From positions 1 to 64,000 of the forward strand of contig SVOK01000008.1 of NCBI GenBank assembly GCA_015066445.1: a stretch of 64,000 nt of DNA. The letters run 5' to 3'. Shown in pieces: positions 59,255 through 64,000 of the stretch (within the stretch, counting starts at the first letter, position 1; each line of letters starts with the position of its first letter). Source of the DNA: Oscillospiraceae bacterium. Lineage in GTDB: Bacteria; Bacillota; Clostridia; Oscillospirales; Acutalibacteraceae. The notes below the pieces were generated by a model. That model made no database searches. It worked only from the letters and a program-made list of their open reading frames with translations, and was not told where the DNA came from. The position numbers and the translations under genes are program-made.

Positions 59255-59752
59255 TTATTTCTTTAAACCACAATAAAATCCAAGATAATACTCTTCACCA
59301 TCTAAAGTACAATTAAATTTAAATACTTTATGTTCTTTACCGTCTAATGTCACAGTATCCGTAGTAGGATTTTGGAACAAGCAGTAATACGGTTGACCGA
59401 ACTTTGTATTATCTACTAATTGATATGAACTAACATCACTCAAGTCATTAATATCCATAAATTCAAAAACCGAAGAATTATCATATCTGCTCCAGCCGTC
59501 CCAAATAACAAAAAGATTAATAGCATCATTACTATTTTTAGCAAGTGCAAAAGCCACAGATTCCTCATCAGTTAGTTTTTCTACATAAAGCAATTCTTTA
59601 ATATCTACTTCTATTAGCGGTAAATCATTCATTAAAAATTCTTTATCGATTTCTACAGAACGTTGTTTAGTTTGATGGTTATTAAATGCTGTAACAATAA
59701 TACTAAGAGCAACTATAACAATGATAGCAATAATTGTTTTCTTTTTTCTCAT
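59255..59752 (-). CDS. Hypothetical membrane-anchored protein
   Basis: 165 aa, not recognised. One N-terminal membrane helix (KKKTIIAIIVIVALSIIVTAF, residues 3-24) with a small extracytoplasmic domain (EIDKEFLMNDLPLIEVDIKE, LDGKEHKVFKFNCTLDGEEYYLGFYCGLKK) of about 130 residues. Ends in a cysteine-containing segment (FNCTLDGEEYYLGFYCG). It has its own promoter; downstream guaB is convergent. Function unknown. Confidence 0.7.
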   Translation of the reverse strand: MRKKKTIIAIIVIVALSIIVTAFNNHQTKQRSVEIDKEFLMNDLPLIEVDIKELLYVEKLTDEESVAFALAKNSNDAINLFVIWDGWSRYDNSSVFEFMDINDLSDVSSYQLVDNTKFGQPYYCLFQNPTTDTVTLDGKEHKVFKFNCTLDGEEYYLGFYCGLKK

Positions 59753-59811
59753 ATATACCTCACATTAAGCAATAGATTAATTTTCTTATCTTGATTATTT
59801 TTCTTATATTA

Positions 59812-59840
59812 AATATATCATTTTTTTAAAATACTGTCAA
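59812..59840 (-). promoter_or_regulatory. Sigma-A promoter for the 59255-59752 gene
   Basis: Minus strand TTGACA (59840-59835), 17-base spacer, TATATT (59817-59812). Confidence 0.83.
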
Positions 59841-59886
59841 TTAATTTGTGGTAAATAAAAACAATAAATAGTTTTATAAAAAACAC

Positions 59887-59914
59887 TTGCAAAACCGTTA
59901 TTCGATATTATAAT
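59887..59914 (+). promoter_or_regulatory. Sigma-A promoter for the GH5-like gene
   Basis: TTGCAA (59887-59892), 16-base spacer, TATAAT (59909-59914). Confidence 0.8.
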
Positions 59915-59951
59915 ATAACTATGAAACCATTTTGAAACGAGGGCGTTATAA

Positions 59952-61784
59952 ATGAAAGAATTTTTAATTGGTTGCAATTATTGGTCATATAATGCAGGCG
60001 CAGATATGTGGCGTGACTGGGACGAAGCACAAATTGAAAAAGATTTCGCCCTTTTAAAAGAAAATAATTTAACTACTTTGCGTGTGTTCCCTAACTGGCG
60101 TGATTTTCAGCCGATTATCCCCGTTTTCGGATATGCAGGTGCTATTTGCGAATATATGATAGAGGGCGAAAAAGAACCCGAAAATGAATACTTTTTAAGC
60201 GAAGAAATGCTTTCCCGTTTTGATAAGCTCTGCGACCTTGCAAGCAAATATGGTTTAAAACTGATTGTAGGTTTACTGACCGGTTGGATGAGCGGAAAGC
60301 TTTATATCCCTACGGCTCTTTATGAAAAGAATTTATATACTGACCCTTTGGCTCTGCGCTTTGAGCGGCGTTTTATTAAAGGCTTTGTCAAAAGATTTAA
60401 GGAAAGAAAAGAAATTTGTGCTTGGGATTTGGGTAACGAATGTAACTGTATGTCATCTGCTCCATCTTCACACGCAGCTTTTGCTTGGAGTGCGATGATT
60501 TCCGATGCGATTAAAGCTGAGGACCAAAGCCGTCCCGTAATTTCAGGTATGCACAGTCTTAAAGTTCAAAATGCAAATTGGCTGATATCCGATCAGGCCG
60601 AATGTACCGATATATTAACTACTCACCCATATCCTTATTTTGTGCCCCACTGCCTTAAAGATCCAATTGATTCAATTCGTGCCCTTATGCACGCCACCTG
60701 TGAAAACTATTTTTACAGTAAAATTGGCGGCAAACCTTGTCTTGTAGAAGAAATCGGAACACTTGGCGTTAATATCTGCAAAGACTCAATTTCGGCAGAT
60801 TTTATGCGCCTTAATCTTATTTCAAACTGGGCACACGGCGCAAAAGGACTTTTATGGTGGTGTATGAACGAACAAAGTCATTTAGAAAAACCGCCATACC
60901 GTTGGAGTATGTTAGAGCGTGAACTCGGTATGTTCACAAGTGAACAAAAACCAAAACCTTTTCTTGATGAAATGCGCAAGTTTGCAATTTGGCTCGAAAA
61001 CGCATCTATTGATATTGAAGAACCCTTAGCCGATGCTACAGTGTTGCTTTCACGCGGTCAGGACCATTGGGGAATAGCTTATATGACATTTATTCTTGGA
61101 AAGCAGGCAGGCGTTACCTTTAATTATGTAGCACCAAAAAAAAAGATACCCGAAAGTTCTGTTTATTTCCTACCCTCTGTCCACGGGGACCAATGGTTTT
61201 ATAAAGAGTATTACGAAGATTTAAAACAAAAAGTTTTTAACGGTGCTACCCTTTATATTTCTAACCTCAACGGCTTCTTTACCGAAAGAGAAGCTTTCTT
61301 GGGTTCTTCAGTGCTTGAAACAGCAGAAATAACCGAAAACGGTAATTTTGACTTTAACGGATACAGTATTCCCTATTCGGTGCAAAGAAAACAAAAATTG
61401 GAACCGATAACCGCTTCTGTATTAGCTAACGACCAAAACGGCGACCCGATACTAACGGTTAATAATTACGGTAAAGGTAAGGTATATTTTATAAACTATC
61501 CGTTAGAAGAAATGCTTATTTCAAAAAACAATGCCTTTGACGGTGATACATACAAAATATACGAATATGTTTTAAAAGATATCCTTAAAACTAAAAATGT
61601 GGTTAAAGACAACAAAATGGTTGGAGTTACCGAAAACGGAAATCTTGTAACGCTTATAAACTATTCTAATACTCCGCAAAAATCGGGATTAAAACTTCAA
61701 AATAATAAACAAATTGATAAAATATATCGTGGCGACCCAGAAAATATACCGCCTTGTGACGGGGTTGTCTTTTCAATTAAATAA
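59952..61784 (+). CDS. Clan GH-A glycosidase, GH5-like (mannanase-type)
   Basis: 610-aa cytoplasmic glycoside hydrolase. N-terminal barrel MKEFLIGCNYWSYNAGADMW, NLTTLRVFPNWRDF, acid/base Glu 163 in CAWDLGNECNC, TTHPYPYFVPHC, nucleophile probably Glu 267 in LVEEIGTLG, and KGLLWWCMNEQ. After residue about 370 a flavodoxin/glutaminase-type domain follows (VYFLPSVHGDQWF, KVFNGATLYISNLNGFF) as in GH42-like A4 family trimer domains, and a small beta tail. A precise family (GH5 versus a GH42-like group) cannot be set by eye. SD GAGGG precedes ATG. Single gene near GH78. Confidence 0.78.
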   Translation: MKEFLIGCNYWSYNAGADMWRDWDEAQIEKDFALLKENNLTTLRVFPNWRDFQPIIPVFGYAGAICEYMIEGEKEPENEYFLSEEMLSRFDKLCDLASKYGLKLIVGLLTGWMSGKLYIPTALYEKNLYTDPLALRFERRFIKGFVKRFKERKEICAWDLGNECNCMSSAPSSHAAFAWSAMISDAIKAEDQSRPVISGMHSLKVQNANWLISDQAECTDILTTHPYPYFVPHCLKDPIDSIRALMHATCENYFYSKIGGKPCLVEEIGTLGVNICKDSISADFMRLNLISNWAHGAKGLLWWCMNEQSHLEKPPYRWSMLERELGMFTSEQKPKPFLDEMRKFAIWLENASIDIEEPLADATVLLSRGQDHWGIAYMTFILGKQAGVTFNYVAPKKKIPESSVYFLPSVHGDQWFYKEYYEDLKQKVFNGATLYISNLNGFFTEREAFLGSSVLETAEITENGNFDFNGYSIPYSVQRKQKLEPITASVLANDQNGDPILTVNNYGKGKVYFINYPLEEMLISKNNAFDGDTYKIYEYVLKDILKTKNVVKDNKMVGVTENGNLVTLINYSNTPQKSGLKLQNNKQIDKIYRGDPENIPPCDGVVFSIK

Positions 61785-61802
61785 ATTTGCTCTACCCTAT
61801 AC

Positions 61803-61831
61803 AAAAAATCCGCATCATAAAGATGCGGATT
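61803..61831. terminator. Terminator after the GH78 and GH5-like genes
   Basis: Stem AATCCGCATC/GATGCGGATT with a 5-base loop; AAAAAA before the stem gives a T-run on the minus strand. It ends GH78 (minus) and probably the GH5-like gene (plus). Confidence 0.85.
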
Positions 61832-61836
61832 CTGGT

Positions 61837-64000
61837 TTATACAGTAATCTCTAACTGATTTTTAAATAAACAGGACTTTGAATTATACTTAAATAATCCC
61901 GTTTCGCCGTCAGGAATTTTAACTTTAAAATTTATTCCGTTCTGGTCTCTTTCCCAACTTACGCTAATTTCACCTTTAACGGTTTCAATGCTTCCCTTAG
62001 CATATCTTAAGTCATCAGGTATTTTTGGGGATATTACAATTTTTTCATAACCGTAGGAATTTGACTCCTGAGTAATTCCTAAAACGGAAGAAAACAGTTG
62101 CCTTGTACAACCGCCCAAAAATGGATGCGCCCAGGAATTACCGCCACTCCAATATTCCCAAAGAGTGGTAGCGCCTGCCCTTTTCATTTTAAGGTAAGAG
62201 CAGTCGCCCTCGTTTTCTAAAAGTTTTAATGCAACATTTTGATAGCCGTAATCGAATAATACCTCCATAAGTAGGTCTGTACCCAAAAATCCCGTATCAA
62301 AACGGCCCAATGCTTCGTATCTTTCCGCTATCCTTTGCACGGTGTTTTCATCCGCAATCCCTGCCCATACAGCAAAGGCATCGGCACCTTGAACTCCATC
62401 AAAATAAGAGCCATTTTTACAAAAGCTTTCTTTAACAGCATTTGTCACTTTTTTGATAAGCTCTTTAAAATAGCCTATTTTGTCTGTTGTATTTATAATT
62501 TCAGCAATTTCCGTAATTAACTTTAACAGCTTAATAAAATATACCGAATTAATGTATTCAGCAGCAAGTTTAACCTTTTCGGGAGTATTCCACTCGCCAA
62601 GGCACCAACCCTCATCTGTTTCCCTTACTACAAGTCCATTTTCACTGCAGCTAACAAGATATTCGGCCCATTTGCACATTGCAGGATAGCATTTTTCAAG
62701 CATTTCAGGTTCACCATATTGCTTAAAATAATAATAAGGCACCAAAACTATTGCAGAGCCCCAACCTCCGGGACCTCCCCCACCGCCCATAAACGGAGCT
62801 GTATGTTGACTGTGACCGCTGTTTATATCCTGCGAATCAAGAATATCATTAATCCATTTTCGGTAAAATTCACGGCTGTTTAATGTTAACATTGCGGCAG
62901 TAGCGCATACCTGACCGTCACCTGTGTATCCAAGTCTTTCTCTGTGGGGACAGTCAGACGGAAAACTACCGTGCATATTAATAAGCTGTGTGCGGACAAA
63001 TACATCATAAAGAAAATTAAGCGCTTCGCTTGAGCTTTCAAAAGTAGAGGTTACATCGGTATTGCTATGGATTACCAGCACTTCAAGATTCTCTACTTCA
63101 CCCTCAACCTCAAAATATCTGAATGTATGCCACACAAATTTAGGTTCAAAATACCGTTTTGTACCGTCTGACACAAAGATATCTGTCATTATCTGAGCAT
63201 TACCGGAAGTGGTTTTATAATCCGCACCTGTAGATAGAAAATCAAGGCTACTGTCACTTTTTAATCTTTCAGCAAACCTTAAAATAACCTTTTCACCTTT
63301 GCAAGACGAAATTTCTGCTCTTACAACACCGCTTATATTCTCCCCTACATCATAAATCTTTTTGCCACCTACAACCCCTAAAAATTCAGGTTTAATACTT
63401 CTTATTATTCTATCGGGAACACCAATTGCAGGAGTAAGGTTTGACTTAATATCAGGAAAAACTTTTACATTTCTTTCGGTTTTCAAATCAGTATTTGGGT
63501 TTATTGTTTCGCCTATAAAAATGTTGTTATATTCTATTTCGCTATAGGTATATTTCTCACTTCCGTCAGAACAAATTTCCCTGATGCCTTGAGGGGTGAC
63601 AAGTTCCAATTTATAAATAGTTTTAAGGTCATCTGAAAAAGATGTTTCGCCCTCAGCGTTTCTTTCCTTTTGCCTGTACCAACCGTTACCGAGTTGAACG
63701 GTTAATGTGTTTTTTCCATTTTTTAATAGATGCGTAATATCAAAGGAATAATAATAAATTCTAAAGGTGATATTATCATTTAACGGATAATAAAATTTTT
63801 CTAACGGTCTGTATTCATAGTTACTGGCAACGGGAATAAGTCTATCCTCTGTAACAGAAACACCGTTAATTTTCGCCTCAAAATAACCGAGTCCCGTAAG
63901 ATAAAGAACAGCCTTTTTTATATTATTGTTTAAGAATTCTCTTTTTATAATTGGAGACTGACAAACTCTGTCTCCACCTATCCATTTTGCAGTTTTAAAA
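61837..64000 (-). CDS. Alpha-L-rhamnosidase, GH78 family, N-terminus beyond window
   Basis: Removes alpha-L-rhamnose from glycans or flavonoid glycosides. The frame stays open to the right edge of the window, giving about 720 residues. The visible N-terminal part has VLYLTGLGYFEAKINGV and TLTVQLGNGWY (typical GH78 beta domain), then the (alpha/alpha)6 barrel with SDCPHRERLGYTGDGQ (catalytic Glu and Asp region) and NDILDSQDINSGH, and a terminal beta-sandwich. A TTG at 63609 is not the start; codons upstream read LKTIYK and so on without a stop. Whether a signal peptide exists cannot be seen. Ends at a shared hairpin. Confidence 0.92.
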   Translation of the reverse strand, partial: FKTAKWIGGDRVCQSPIIKREFLNNNIKKAVLYLTGLGYFEAKINGVSVTEDRLIPVASNYEYRPLEKFYYPLNDNITFRIYYYSFDITHLLKNGKNTLTVQLGNGWYRQKERNAEGETSFSDDLKTIYKLELVTPQGIREICSDGSEKYTYSEIEYNNIFIGETINPNTDLKTERNVKVFPDIKSNLTPAIGVPDRIIRSIKPEFLGVVGGKKIYDVGENISGVVRAEISSCKGEKVILRFAERLKSDSSLDFLSTGADYKTTSGNAQIMTDIFVSDGTKRYFEPKFVWHTFRYFEVEGEVENLEVLVIHSNTDVTSTFESSSEALNFLYDVFVRTQLINMHGSFPSDCPHRERLGYTGDGQVCATAAMLTLNSREFYRKWINDILDSQDINSGHSQHTAPFMGGGGGPGGWGSAIVLVPYYYFKQYGEPEMLEKCYPAMCKWAEYLVSCSENGLVVRETDEGWCLGEWNTPEKVKLAAEYINSVYFIKLLKLITEIAEIINTTDKIGYFKELIKKVTNAVKESFCKNGSYFDGVQGADAFAVWAGIADENTVQRIAERYEALGRFDTGFLGTDLLMEVLFDYGYQNVALKLLENEGDCSYLKMKRAGATTLWEYWSGGNSWAHPFLGGCTRQLFSSVLGITQESNSYGYEKIVISPKIPDDLRYAKGSIETVKGEISVSWERDQNGINFKVKIPDGETGLFKYNSKSCLFKNQLEITV

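Noticed and set aside
1..64000. CRISPR arrays, tRNA, rRNA, insertion sequences or phage genes
   Set aside because: No repeated spacer-like arrays, no tRNA cloverleaf or rRNA sequence and no transposase or integrase motifs were seen in reading both strands.

Overview
The window is one contiguous stretch of low-GC chromosome from an anaerobic Gram-positive bacterium of the class Clostridia, most likely an uncultured gut member of the Oscillospiraceae/Ruminococcaceae type. The basis for this is the A/T-rich codon use, strong SD sequences (GGAGG) with several TTG and GTG starts, sigma-A promoters with 16-18 bp spacers, the Rex and Fur/PerR regulators, a rubredoxin-first (reverse) rubrerythrin, YloU/YloV, YfmF/YfmH and Noc-like genes, and a cohesin/dockerin-type secreted protein. 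Species placement is inference. I see no rRNA, tRNA, CRISPR array, insertion sequence or prophage.

Layout. 1-4.6 kb (minus): yceD-rpmF, then the DUF512 radical SAM protein, der, plsY and gpsA (cut by the window edge). 4.7-7.7 kb (minus): serC-serA-HAD phosphatase, probably a serine pathway, with two palindromes upstream that match the clostridial Rex consensus. 7.9-15.5 kb (minus): ymdB, an orphan solute-binding lipoprotein, yloU, fakA/yloV, recG, a flavin reductase and yfcE from one consensus promoter. 15.6-18.5 kb (plus): a yybP-ykoY manganese riboswitch followed by a P2-type cation ATPase. 18.5-24 kb: an AraC regulator divergent from a four-gene operon (alpha/beta hydrolase, GH39 enzyme, QueG-like Fe-S protein, U32-like cysteine-rich protein). 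24-27.3 kb: gap with a Rex-like box, a protein resembling a histidine kinase that has lost its ATP lid, and a cohesin/LRR/dockerin secreted protein behind an unrecognised structured leader with its own terminator. 27.4-36.4 kb (minus): yfmF-yfmH-lgt-folD-membrane protein-two flavoproteins-chrA-chrA in one tightly packed operon. 36.5-38.4 kb (plus): cardiolipin synthase and a 53-aa membrane protein. 38.4-45.6 kb (minus): noc/parB, rsmG, trmB, a WYL regulator, rnmV, holA, comEC, rex. 45.7-53.3 kb: perR-rubrerythrin, a PepSY lipoprotein, an iron-type alcohol dehydrogenase, a membrane protein, fumarase, an XRE regulator and a GDPD lipoprotein. 53.3-64 kb: GH20, a class A PBP, an IMP dehydrogenase, a small membrane protein, a GH5-like enzyme and a GH78 alpha-L-rhamnosidase (cut by the window edge).

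How it works together. Most genes are core functions (phospholipid and serine synthesis, GTPases, DNA repair, lipoprotein and cell-wall synthesis, RNA modification). Two themes stand out. The first is redox control: Rex is encoded here, and sites matching its known consensus lie at the same distance (5 bp) upstream of the -35 boxes of both serC and gap. This suggests that NADH level couples glycolysis to the NAD+-consuming serine branch. The second is glycan use by apparently cytoplasmic glycosidases (GH39, GH20, GH5-like, GH78 as far as visible), which implies import of oligosaccharides or glycosides.

The best candidates for something undescribed are the AraC-controlled hydrolase/GH39/QueG-like/U32-like operon and the 5' leader RNA of the cohesin/dockerin protein.
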